DNA of 64,000 nt from Fremontodendron californicum. Lineage: Eukaryota > Streptophyta > Magnoliopsida > Malvales > Malvaceae. The notes beneath the pieces were generated by a model. The model made no database searches. It saw nothing but the letters and a program-made list of their open reading frames with translations, and was not told the origin of the DNA. This document shows positions 1 to 11,045 of the stretch, piece after piece (the first letter of the stretch is position 1; each line of letters opens with the position of its first letter). The position numbers and the translations under genes are program-made. The DNA is taken from positions 31,691,145 through 31,755,144 of the forward strand of contig JAULJL010000001.1 in assembly GCA_030761205.1 (NCBI GenBank), read 5' to 3'.

Positions 1-290
1 GCCAATTTCATTCCTTCAGTGAAAAGAAAATTTCCGTCGGTAAAAAATTGGCGGGAATGTCCATTGTTCCCGCCAATTCTTTACCGACGAAATAGTTCCG
101 TCGTTGAAAATCCATCGGTATTCTGCTAATTTCGTCGAAAAAAGGGAAAACTCCGTCGGTAATAGTAAAAATATTACCGATAGAAATTTCGTCGGTGATA
201 CTTCAAAATCCGTCGGTAATAGTTGGTATTACCGACGGATTAAATCCATCGATAATAATTCCGTCGGTAATTGACTGTTCTCTTGTAGTG
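1..290. mobile_element. End of a CACTA (En/Spm) DNA transposon
   Basis: The stretch is packed with direct and inverted copies of CCGTCGGTAA and its complement, the subterminal binding-site pattern of CACTA elements. It ends at a terminal sequence whose reverse complement starts CACTACAAGA, the hallmark CACTA terminus. The element extends left out of the window, so the other end, the 3-bp target duplication and any transposase cannot be checked. Confidence 0.85.
271..290 (-). repeat. CACTA terminal inverted repeat
   Basis: Read on the minus strand this is CACTACAAGAGAACAGTCAA. The first ten bases match the CACTACAAGA consensus of plant CACTA elements. The flanking bases GTT would be one copy of the 3-bp target duplication. 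Confidence 0.85.
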
Positions 291-1560
291 GTTACTAATT
301 TATCAAATTTTCACTTTTTTTTTAAAGAAAAAAAATTGGAAAAGGGAACTTTCCGAATAAGAAATATGAGCAACAGTAATCGAGTCAAATGTTAATGTTT
401 GGATGTAAAAATTTTACATTTCAAGTTTTTTGGATAAGTTTTTTTTTGGGTGCAGAATCTAGATATTGCTCTCGTTGTTATGTCTCAAATTTAGATCTGT
501 CTATGAGATTGGGCTACTCATTTAAGTTTGAAAGCCCTTCGATATTTAAAAGATCTGAATAGAAATATTTGATCCGAAAAATGAATTTGGACAAAAAAAA
601 GATTCATTTAAAAAATGGAACGGACTTTAGACATAGCATTTTTGTCCCAACCCGTCCCATTTTACTATTAGTAATATTAATATTCGAAGGGATCGATCTC
701 TTTTAGAGAGAGATTGATCCATTTTAACTTGACAGCTCTTGAGATCGATCATTCTCTAAAAGGGATCAATCATTCTATGTAAAATTTTGAATGGATCTGT
801 GCGAATTTGAAAAGTCCTTTTGCATGTAATAGTTGGGTCTAGTCATAATATGATGCTCATATTTCGAGCTTGACTGAGTCTAGGCAACTTGAAAGACTAT
901 TAATATTATGTTTCAACTCAATCTTAATCTAATCTGAACCGGCGCATGAACAAATCTAATCTAGCTCTATGGATGCCAATTTTTTCGACTTCTTACTGGT
1001 TCTTTTTCCTTTTGATTGGTTAGTATAAGAAACAGTAAATAATGGGAAATTATTATAGTATAATGTCTAAATAGCAAAGAAGAGATCTAAACTTTGTTTA
1101 TGATCTCACTCTGTGTAAGTATGCAAATTAATTTATATTTCAAGGAGTTGTCAGTGCATGATGCTGACTACTTTGAAGATAGCTCACTAATCAAGCCACT
1201 CTCATTTTTCTATTTCAAAACAATGTGTCAAATTGGAGCATTCCAATTTCCCAATGAAAAAGACAATTACAATTAATCTCTGGATTATTAAGATGGGTAG
1301 AGGAAAGTGTTTTGTAATAATATATGAATACAGGGTGATCAGTGTGGTACTATTTGGACTCTTCAATTTTCAACTACTTTCCGAGTGCGTAAGTTCTCAT
1401 TGTACCCAAGATTACGTACAGGAAAAATTTTGTTGGTATGTTCCACGATATTTTTTTCCTCTTTGCTTGATTGTTTTATTACATTCAATGGCTTGTTTAT
1501 GCTATAGTGGGATTTGATAGTTTATAGGGATGTTATAGGTGTCAAACTGGAGAGATTTGT
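291..1560. other. AT-rich DNA without a recognisable gene
   Basis: No convincing coding region; the short open frames here have no recognisable motif and no codon-like composition. Around 689-720 there is an imperfect palindrome built on GATCGATCTCT / AGAGATTGATC, and a related inverted copy follows at about 742-775. Probably degraded repeat DNA. Confidence 0.5.
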
Positions 1561-1787
1561 GAGAATTGATGCACTTAAAATAGTGTATCTTAAACCTTGC
1601 ACTAAATATGAATTGTTTAGTATAGTAGTAGCAAGGGTCGAATCCATAAAGATTGCTCTTAATTTATAAATTGCTTATTTATAACTTTAGTTCTAAAAGA
1701 ATAAGAGAAAAGGGGATTTTAAGTTGTTTTGAAATTAAAGCAAACAAGAAAAGTAAGATTCAAAAGAATAAGATGAAATCAAATAAG
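1561..1787. other. Left half of an older element interrupted by the copia insertion
   Basis: The phrase GCAAGGGTCGAATCC and its surroundings recall the untranslated/LTR regions of Athila-type gypsy elements. The sequence stops at the AGAAG target site and its other half should resume at 16274. Assignment to Athila is a weak inference from style only. Confidence 0.35.
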
Positions 1788-1792
1788 AGAAG
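1788..1792. repeat. 5-bp target site duplication (left), AGAAG
   Basis: AGAAG directly precedes the first copia LTR, and the same five bases directly follow the third, truncated LTR at 16269. The pair shows that the outermost LTRs, not the first two, bound the insertion. Confidence 0.85.
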
Positions 1793-3466
1793 TGTTGGTA
1801 TAAGCCCTACAAGCCAATCTAGTTAGGCTTGTAAAACACTATTAACATATTCATATATTGCATATTATAGTTTATTAATTATAATTGAGGTATTTCTTTA
1901 TCCATAAGTATTGTTATAATTGTTATAAATGACTTGGGAAGATAAAGCCCATGAGACACAATAGCATTGCAAAAGAATTGTAAGGTGTTACAATTATGAG
2001 GATCCTTATGCATCAATGTCGTGTTTCTAAAACTGTTCCTGGTCATTGTATTGTCAAGACAGAGCATTGGCAATGCTCAAGGACTGGCATAAGTTAAGCT
2101 TTCATGAACTTGATGCATGCAACTGATCTCATAGGTTGAAAGTATAGAGATACTTGGGGATAACATATGGGTGCTTGTTAGTTGAACAAGTTCACTAAAC
2201 ATGACCCGCTATGAGAGTTCCATTTGGTATTTCGCTCAAGTGTCTATGGTAAATACTCTCATGTGTCAATAGTGTAAGTAATCCTTTGACTTGTGACACC
2301 AGGTCATCTTGTATGTGAACTGTCATACTTAGATTTCATCACGAATGGGTCCCAATCATGAGGATGCTTATAGTAGGGTGTTATTGGGTATGACATGAAG
2401 CATACAAAGATGAATGAGTGGTCCAGAGAGGATTCATCACCCAAGTGATTAAGGGGACATATCTCACATGTGTCTGGCTTATATTAACTTATGGAAGTCC
2501 TTGGCCAAGGCAATACTTAAGGAGTTAATATTAAAGCTGCAGATCTAATATGGAACGGGTTAAGAGTAGACACTGAACCATGCTCTTTTCTATCCCGGGA
2601 TATTTGATGAAGGGATCGAATTACACAGACATATTGTACATGAAAAGCTAGTCGAAGCTTGATGACTCTCTTGGTATTTGGGTGGTCATCATGCATTGCT
2701 AGATGCCGCTCATGATCTATAAATATAAATAGAAAATTATTAATTGAATTTATTATATTTATTGCCAACATGTTAAGGGCCTAATGGGTCACACACAAAA
2801 GGTGATTAATGAAATTAAAATGAGATTGGGCCAGATTAAATATTCATTAAGTATTGTGGGCTTATTGTGAAAATTTAATAATTTGTATAAGGGCTTTAGT
2901 GCAATTAGTCCAAGAGTTGGCATACACTAAACCTACTTATATATAGGCTAATGTTGTTGCCGCCTCTCCCCCAAAAAGAATATACCTGAATCGATGCCTC
3001 TCTCCCAATAAGTGAGAATTGGCCGAACAACTATAGAGAAGGGAGAATACGATTCTTTCATTTTCTTTAGGCTAATTAAGGTAGAGGAGGAAGGTTTTTC
3101 ACAACCTAGACTACTACCATCATCTTGGCAAAACGTAATTTAACCTTGTGAAGGTTTTCAGATCACCTGTGTGGATTACTGTTAGAGGTCGGACAATTGG
3201 ACGACTTTGGTTTTCGACAAGCGAGCTTTGTGTACAAGAACAAGAACATCAAGAATCTGTCTTTGAAGATTGGGCAATCTTCAAAATAGAGGTATAAGAT
3301 TTTGATTGTTATCTATTTTTGACAGCCTGATCGTTTTGAATTCATAGGCAGATCCATTGAGGGATTTTGTATCTCTATGTTTTATTTTAATTCTACTGCG
3401 TTGTATTTTTAACTTGTTAATTAAATTATACATTATCTCTGTTTGAGCATGAGCCAAATCCCAACA
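1793..3466 (+). repeat. Copia LTR1 (5' LTR, 1,674 bp)
   Basis: Begins TGTTGGTATAAGCCC and ends AATCCCAACA, giving the TGTTGG/CCAACA short inverted ends of a copia LTR. It is near-identical along its length to 7528-9200. The next bases are the primer binding site. Confidence 0.92.
2938..2946 (+). promoter_or_regulatory. TATA box in copia LTR1
   Basis: TATATATAG lies in the 3' third of the LTR and is conserved in LTR2 (about 8667) and LTR3 (about 15731). It is the likely core promoter for the element RNA, whose start would be roughly 30 bp downstream. Confidence 0.5.
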
Positions 3467-3467
3467 G

Positions 3468-3480
3468 TGGTATCAGAGCC
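3468..3480 (+). other. Primer binding site, initiator tRNA-Met type
   Basis: TGGTATCAGAGCC one base after the LTR end. It is complementary to the 3' end of plant initiator tRNA-Met, the usual copia primer. Confidence 0.92.
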
Positions 3481-4880
3481 TCACTTATGTTATTCCTATA
3501 CGATCTATGCTTTGATTGTTACCTTTAACAAAATTGTTTTGTTCTTTGAGTTATTTTGATCCGATTGTCACTAACCGAATTTGTGAGAATTTGCACTTGT
3601 AGTGTTTCAGTGAAGGCAACAATTAATCATAGTGAATTCTTGTTGATTAATTGGTTTAAAATTGTTTTAAAGTGATTAATGCAACTGGCGAAAGTTTGGC
3701 AGCGATTGAAAACTGTTTTGCCTGCTCTGCGCAAATTTGGTAATTTTAGTGAGAAAAACTTGTAGATTTTTCTTGGCTGATTTTTAAAGAATGTTTTAAT
3801 GATTTTTAGGATTTAATATTGCTTAGAATTGTTCTTGGCAAGCCTGAAAAATCATAAAACTGATTTAGCATTGAAAAGTTGGAAGCTGTGAAAAGCGGAT
3901 AGACAACCTTAGGGAGATGAAGGGGCGGCGGCTACTCCTAGTATCCAATGGCTGCGCTTCCCTTACTAGGGTTTTTTTATTCTATCAGATTCTCACAACA
4001 TATGGATTTTAGCAATATTGAGTTACTAATGTTGTAGTATCTTAGTTGAGATACAACACTAAAATTAGTAATCATGGTAATATTGTTAAATTAATTAAAT
4101 CACCAAAATAAGAATTTACATGAATATTCAATTAAATTATTTAATTGGATAATAATTTAATTAAAGGAAATAATCCTAATTGGATTAGTATTTATTCTAA
4201 TGAGATTAGAATAAATGTTTATTATTTTATTTGAATTAAATTATGTATCAATAAAATCAATGATGGTAACTAGAGATTAAAGCATGATTTATATGTTCAT
4301 AAATTGTTTGTGAATGTATGGGATGATTATGGATTTAGACCCAATATGATTGTGGATAGTTGAATTTATTTTTATGGTTATTATTAAATTAAATAGGGAC
4401 TGCATGCCTTGCCTTATCTCTCATTTTCTGGAGTTATAAAAATTCTTTCCTCACCTAATTTCCCTAAAATGTAACTTGAGGTTTCTTTATTACAAATGTA
4501 ATTAGTTACATCAAAGTGTAAAATTAGGATTAGTTAGGAATAATTTTTGTAACTTTAAGATGAAGATAAGCACCATGAAGATAAGGAGATTACAAGCAAG
4601 CTTTGAAAACTATGTATGTAATCACCTAGCAATTTGACCAACTAATTTCCTTTGATGGCTCAAGGAAATTAGATTAGAAAAGTCTAAAATCATCAAAGTA
4701 GAAAGCATGTTATAGATTTATTTTATGCGATATTATAAATGCTATGAATGTTTAGTATGATGAGACTTATAAAGAATAAGGAAATCCCTCATTACAATAT
4801 TGAGTCACATGTTTCGCATGACAAAGTTGCGTTCCATCATCATAACAAGATAACCAGAGTTCTTCCAATAAGAGGCTTGT
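3481..4880 (+). other. Copia internal leader; gag and protease absent
   Basis: Where gag and protease should be, there is only AT-rich sequence with no long frame and no zinc-knuckle or DTGA/DSGA protease motif. The element has therefore lost gag-PR by deletion or replacement and cannot be autonomous. Confidence 0.6.
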
Positions 4881-7470
4881 TGAGTCCCTCAATGAGACAA
4901 GGATTTCCAAATTACATAAACATGGTTATTTGGAACCCTTGATTATGAATCATATGGGACTTGTGAATGTTGTCTCCTTGGTAAGATGACCAAGACTCCC
5001 TTTACTGGAAAGGGTGAAAGAGCTGCTGTTTTATTGGGCTTAATACATTCAGATGTATGTGGGCCACTAAACACAGCTGCTAGAGGCAATTTCTCATACT
5101 TCATAACCTTGATCGATGATCATTCTAGATATGGTTATGTGTATCTGATGAGATACAAGTCTGAAGCTTTTGAAAAGTTCAAAGAGTTCAGAACTGAAGT
5201 ACAGAAACAGACTGGGAAAAATATTCTAGCTCTTAGATCGAATCGAGGAGGAGAATATTTAACCCATGATTTCTTGGATCATTTGACAGAAAATGGAATT
5301 CTGTCGCAACGGACTCTACCTGGAACTCCTCAGCATAACGGAGTGTCCGAAAAAAGAAATCGAACCTTGTTGGACATGGTTCGGTCCATGATGTCTAAGG
5401 TTGACCTTTCGATATCCTTTTGGGGATATGCCTTAGAGACTGCAGCTTACCTTCTAAATAGGGTTCCAAGCAAATCGATAGATAAGGTACCATATGAGAT
5501 ATGGTATGGCAAGAAGCCATACTTATCTTATCTAAAGATTTGGGGATGTACTGCTTATGTGAAGCAAGTACCTTCTGATAAGCTAGGAGCTGGATCAAAA
5601 AAATTTAAGTTTGTGGGATATCCAAAAGAGACTGTTGGATATTACTTTTACAGTCCTACTGATCAAAAGGTGTTTGTGTCAAAACACGCTACTTTTCTAG
5701 AGAAATATTTTCTACTAGAAGGATTTAGTGGGAGTAAAGATGATTTTGAAGAAATTCAAGTACCACAACCTAACATTCCCTCGAAACCTGAGCCATTGGT
5801 CGAAGCATTGGATGCTCGGACTAATGCTCAAGAAACACAAGTACTCCGAAGGTCTAGTAGGAAGAGGCAAACTCCAATAAGATATGGATTTCTTTTGGAA
5901 AGATATGGTTTGCCCATTGATAATGAACCTGCTACCTATAAGGAAGCGATGTCGGACATCAATTCTAAGAAATGGCTAGAAGCCATGAAATCCAAAATGG
6001 ATGCCATGGAAGTTAACCAAATTTGGTCTTTAGTTGATCCACCTCAAGGGATAAAACCCATAGGGTGTAAATGGGTCTACAAGATAAAGATAGACATGGA
6101 TGGCAACATACAAACGTATAATGCCAGATTGGTTACAAAAGGTTATAATCAAGTTGAAGGCATTGATTTTGAAGAAACCTTTTCACCAGTTGCCATGGTA
6201 AAGTCCATTAGGATAATGCTTGCTACTGCTGCATACCATGATTATGAGATATGGCAGATGGATGTAAAAACTGCATTTCTTAACAAGAATTTGCAAGAGG
6301 AGGTGTATATGACACAACCTGAAGGTTTTTCATCCAAGGCCACATCTAATAAGGTATGCAAGCTGCAAAAGTCCATTTATGGACTAAAGCAAGCATCTCA
6401 GAGTTGGAATATCAGGTTTGATGAAACAATCAAAGAATTTGATTTCATTAAGAATCCTGATGAACCATGTGTTTATAAGAAGGTAAACGGACATGCAATT
6501 TTTTTTTCTTGGTGCTATATGTCGATGAGATATTGCTTATAGGAAACGATGTACCTATGCTTCAGACCACTAAGGTCTGGCTCTCCAAACAGTTCTTCAT
6601 GAAGGATTTGAGAGAAGCAACATATATTCTGGGAATTAAGACCTATAGAGATAGATCGAAAAGGCTGCTTGGATTATCCCAATCCGTTTACATAGACAAG
6701 GTGCTAAAGAGGTTTAGCATGGATATCTCCAAAAGAGGTAACTTGCCTATGGTACATGGTGTACAACTCTCGAAAGAGATGTGTCCTAAAACTTATGAAG
6801 AAAAGACACAGATGAATAGGACCCCGTATGCTTCGGCAATAGGATCTATCATGTACGCCATGTTGTGCACAAGACTAGATGTATCGTACGCTCTGAGTGT
6901 CACGCGATACCAAAGCAGTCTTAGTGAAATTCACTGGACCGCTGTGAAGAATATCCTCAAGTACTTGAGAAGAACTAAGGATATTTTCGTGGTCTATGGA
7001 GGGGCTGAACTCCAAGTAAGGGGTTATACAGATGCTGGATTCTAAACTAATAGGGATGATAGTAAATCGCAGGGCGGTTACGTATTTACCTTAAATGGAG
7101 CTGCAGCCAGTTGGAAAAGTTCCAAATAAACTACAACTGTAGATTCAACAACAGAGGCTGAATACATCTCCTCTTGTGAGGCAGTGAAGGAGGCAGTTTG
7201 GATTAAGAAGTTCATAACTGAACTTGGTGCGGTTCCAAGCATTGTTGATCCAGTACCACTTTACTATGATAACAATGAATCCATAGCGCAAGCTAAGGAA
7301 CCACGGTCTCATCACAAATCCAAACATGTTATGCGGCAATATCACTTAATTAGAGACATAATTCAAAGAGGTGATATAAGTATGGAAAGGGTACCATAGA
7401 GGACAATATAGCTGATCCTTTCACTAAAGTTCTGTCCCAGCAGAAACACAATCGTTACATGGAAAGACAT
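4881..7470 (+). pseudogene. Degenerate Ty1/copia pol (integrase, reverse transcriptase, RNase H)
   Basis: A decayed GAG-pre-integrase tail (LHKHGYLEPL, then TCECCLLGKMTK in another frame) leads into a 518-residue open frame from 4986. Counting from that Met, the integrase core shows D23 (HSDVCGP) and E122 (GVSEKRNR), but the second catalytic position is N86 (LRSNRGGEY), not Asp. RT follows (KWVYKIK, QMDVKTAFLN). A frameshift in the T-run near 6498-6508 moves the frame; RT then continues as LYVDEILLIGND, so the YVDD box is YVDE. RNase H (TTVDSTTEAEYISSCEA) carries TAA stops at 7043 and about 7127, and a shift near 7398 precedes EDNIADPFTK. Clearly a dead polyprotein. Confidence 0.92.
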
Positions 7471-7516
7471 GGGCTTAAGTACATGGGCATAAGTACATGG
7501 GCGAATGGCTTTAGTG

Positions 7517-7527
7517 CTAGTGGGAGA
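7517..7527 (+). other. Polypurine tract before copia LTR2
   Basis: The purine-rich GTGGGAGA immediately precedes the 3' LTR, the place where plus-strand synthesis would be primed. Confidence 0.55.
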
Positions 7528-9200
7528 TTTTGGTGTAAGCCCAACAAGCCAATCTAGTTAGGCTTGTAAAACACTATTAATATATTAATGTATTGCACAT
7601 TATAGTTTATTAAATATAATTGAGGTATTTCTTTATCCATAACTATTGTTATAATTGTTATAAATGACTTGTGAAGATAAAGCCCATAAGACACAATGGC
7701 ATTGCAAAGGAATTGTAAGGTGTTACAATTATAAGGATCCTTATGCATCAATGCCGTGTTTCTAAAATTGTTCCTAGTTATTGTATTGTCAAGACAGGGC
7801 ATTGACAATGATCAAATACTAGCATATGTTAAGCCTTCATGCACTTGATGCATGCAATTGATCTCATAGGTTGAAAGTCTAGAGATACTTGGGGATAACA
7901 TATGGGTGCTTGTTAGTTGAACAAGTTCACTGAACATGACCTGCTATGAGAGTTCCATTTGGTATTTCACTCAAGTGTCTATGTTAAATACTCTCATGTG
8001 TCAATAGTGTAAGTAATCCTTTGATTTGTGACACCAGGTCATCTTGTATGTGAACTGTCATACTAAGATTTCATCACGAACGGGTCCTAATCACAAGGAT
8101 GCTTATAGTAGGTGTTATTGGGTATGACATGAAGCATACGAAGATGAATGAGTGGTCCAAAGAGGATTCATTATTCCAAGTGATTAAGGGGACATATCTC
8201 ACATGTATCTGGCTTATATTAAAATATGGAAGTCCTTGGCCAAGGCAATACTTAAGGAGTTAATATTAAAGTTGCAGATCTAATATGGAATAGGTTAAGA
8301 GTAGACACTAACCATGCTCTTTCCTATCCTGGGATATTTGATGAAGGGATCGAATTACACAGACATATTGTACATGAAAGGCTAGTCGAAGCTTGATGAC
8401 TCTCTTGGCATTTTGGTGGTCATGATGCATTGCTAGATGCCGCTCATGATCTATAAATATAAATAGAAAATTCTTAATTGAATTTATTATATTATTGCCA
8501 ACATGTTAAGGGCATAATGGGTCACACACAAAAGATGATTAATGAAATTAAATGAGATTGGGCCAGATTAAATATTCATTAAGTGTTGTGGGCTTATTGT
8601 GAAAATTTGATAATATGTATAAGGGCTTTAGTGTAGTTAGTCCAAGAGTTGGCATACACTAAACCTACTTATATATAGGGTAATGTTGTTGCCGCCTCCC
8701 CTCCAAGAAAGAATATACCTGAATCGGCGCCTCTCTCCCCAATAAGTGAGAATCGACCGAACAGCTATAAAGAAGGGCGAATACGATTCTTTCATTTTAT
8801 TTAGGCTAATTAAGGTAGAGGAGGAAGGTTTTTCACAACCTAGACTACTAGCATCGTCTTGGCAAAACATAATCTCAACCTTGTGAAGGCTTTCAGATCA
8901 CCTGTGTGGATTACTGTTAGAGGTCGGACAATTGGACGACTTTGGTTTTCGACAAGCGAGCTTTGTGTACAAGAACAAGAACATCAAGAATCTGTCTTGA
9001 AGATTCGGTAATCTTCAAAATAGAGGTATGTGGTTTTGATTGTTATCTGTTCTTGACAGCCTGATCGTTTTGAATTCATAGGCAGATCCATGGAGGAATT
9101 CTATATCTCTATGTTTTATTTTAATTCCGCTGCGTTGTATGTTTAACTTGTTAATTAAATTATACATTATCTCTGTTTGAGTATGAGCCGAATCCCAACA
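7528..9200 (+). repeat. Copia LTR2 (1,673 bp)
   Basis: Full-length match to LTR1 with scattered substitutions and small indels. Its first bases are TTTTGGTG instead of TGTTGGTA, so the terminal TG is mutated. It ends in CCAACA and is followed by a primer binding site rather than a target duplication, so it served as both a 3' and a 5' LTR. Confidence 0.92.
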
Positions 9201-9201
9201 G

Positions 9202-9214
9202 TGGTATCAGAGCC
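9202..9214 (+). other. Second tRNA-Met primer binding site, downstream of LTR2
   Basis: TGGTATCAGAGCC, same spacing from the LTR as at 3468. Bases 9215-9256 continue the copia leader (matching 3481-3522) until the Ogre-like LTR begins. Confidence 0.9.
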
Positions 9215-9256
9215 TCGCTTATGTTATTCCTATACGATCTATACTTAAATTGTTAC

Positions 9257-10209
9257 TGTAGACACCTAATTTTGTTCGGACCACTAGATCAGGTATGTTT
9301 TCTTCCTAAAATGATGTTTCAAAATGCAAAAAGGCTTTTCTCATTCTGCAGGTGGTGCTCCAAGACTTATTTTAAGAAAGTAGGCATAAAAAGTCAATCT
9401 TGAAAAAGTCAACTCTGAAAAAGTCAACCCTAGAAAAGTCATCCCCGAAAAGTCAACTATTAAAAAAGTCAACCCATATTCAATATTAAGATTCAAAGTT
9501 CAATTGAACAATGGTGAAAGAATTTTAATAATCCGAGGTCTATAACAAAAGATATGGAGTCCAGAAGATGGGTTATAGAGATTCAGTATAAAGAAAACCC
9601 TAGTTTGGAAAATTTGGGGAAAAGTGCTTAAACGATCAAATCAGTGGAAATTGGAGGTTCCAAATGAAAGATAAGCAATGAGTACGGGTAATGGAGAAGC
9701 CATTTGGAGGCAAAACTGAAGGAAAAATCAATTTGGAAGAAAACCGAGAATTAGGGTTTTTGGTGGATTTTGGTGAAATTGGAGAAAATTACAGAAATGG
9801 CCTGATTCGGTAAAACTAAACCCCTAATTGATGAGGAGTTAGGGTTTTTGGTGGATTAATAAAGTACCGTTTTATACGGGCTTTGTGGGGGTGCTAATCC
9901 TTCCCCGCATGTAACCGAGTCCCGAACCCGCTTCTTTGATTTCTTTGGTTTAGAAACGCAGACTTGAAATTGGTTTTAAAACATGTTTTAATTAATTTTA
10001 AAATGTTTTTACAAAATTGATTTTAATAGGTGGCCCATCACACCTAGCCAAAAAAGATTGGTGGCGACTCCAGGTCTTTTTCGAGGTTGTTTTCAAACCC
10101 TCATTTATTTCAAGAGGAATTAAGTCATCTTTTACTCTGTTTTTCCAATGTCACGCTTAACGAATAATAAAGCCTTGTGATGAGACTTGTTAGTTTTTAG
10201 GTTGCGATA
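9257..10209 (+). repeat. Ogre-like 5' LTR, internally deleted
   Basis: The first ~600 bp follow the LTR start at 26122/46519 and the last ~350 bp follow 50915-51267 (TACCGTTTTATACGGG, then GGTGCTAATCC). About 4 kb between them is missing. The junction near 9839-9860 carries a second copy of TTAGGGTTTTTGGTGGATT, also present at about 9750, suggesting slippage or recombination at a short repeat. Confidence 0.82.
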
Positions 10210-10212
10210 GTT

Positions 10213-10230
10213 TGGCGACTCCACTAGAGA
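10213..10230 (+). other. Degenerate Ogre-type primer binding site
   Basis: TGGCGACTCCACTAGAGA; the intact site at 51271 reads TGGCGACTCCACTGGGGA. Two G-to-A changes would weaken tRNA pairing. Confidence 0.7.
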
Positions 10231-11045
10231 AATTAGAGAGTCAGGCCTAGAATTAATCGTGTGTTATCGAAAGTTTTGATTTTTGTTGATTTAATCGGAA
10301 TTTAATTTTAATTCCCACATTTTTTTTAATAATAAGGAGAATTTTGAAAATAATAAAATGTTTTTAATATGTCCATTTATATTCATGTGCATACATATTA
10401 TTATTCTTTGGTTATTTTCGTGTATATTCTTTGCTATATGCTTGACATTATTTAATATTTTGTCCGGTTATTTAGGATAGAGGTTAGTTTAGGTGGTGAA
10501 AGGTTTGATTGTTTCTCCTAACACACTACACGTGCATTTGCATAACATGAGCTATCTACCCGAGTTTCGTCCCTTTAAGTGGAAGTAAAGTACCTATGCT
10601 TCGTGTGGCAATAGCCCCCGCATAAGCTAACAAAACACTTTCGGAGCATCAGATTACCTACGCTTTGTGTGGCTATAGCCTCCACATAAGCCGGGGAAAT
10701 GAACTCTAACAAATTGAACCCGCTTTGATCGAGGTGCCTTACTAGCCTTCACCGACTACAGTGAGGAACAATTCGGGGCCTTTAGAATCGATTCACCATC
10801 ATATAATGAACCTAGATGAAGCCATGCCAGATTTTTGATTAGATATCCCGAAGCTAGGAAACACTCGGAAGAGCACTTCTTACTTTTCACTATTTATATA
10901 TTTATTCATTTAATTTTATTATTATTATGATTTTTGATTTTATTATCCTACTACTGACTCGTGTTTTTTTTTTCATGCATCATGGTCATTTAGGGATATT
11001 TGCCTTAAAGTGGGTGCCAACCAAAGAGATTTTTTCATTATAGTC
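10231..11045 (+). other. Ogre-like 5' leader
   Basis: Non-coding sequence between PBS and ORF1, homologous to 51290-52282. It contains two imperfect direct repeats built on CTATGCTTCGTGTGGC and CTACGCTTTGTGTGGC. Confidence 0.6.

Noticed and set aside
1233..1517. 94-residue open frame left of the copia insertion
   Set aside because: No motif, no start context, no codon-like composition; AT-rich noise is the simpler explanation.
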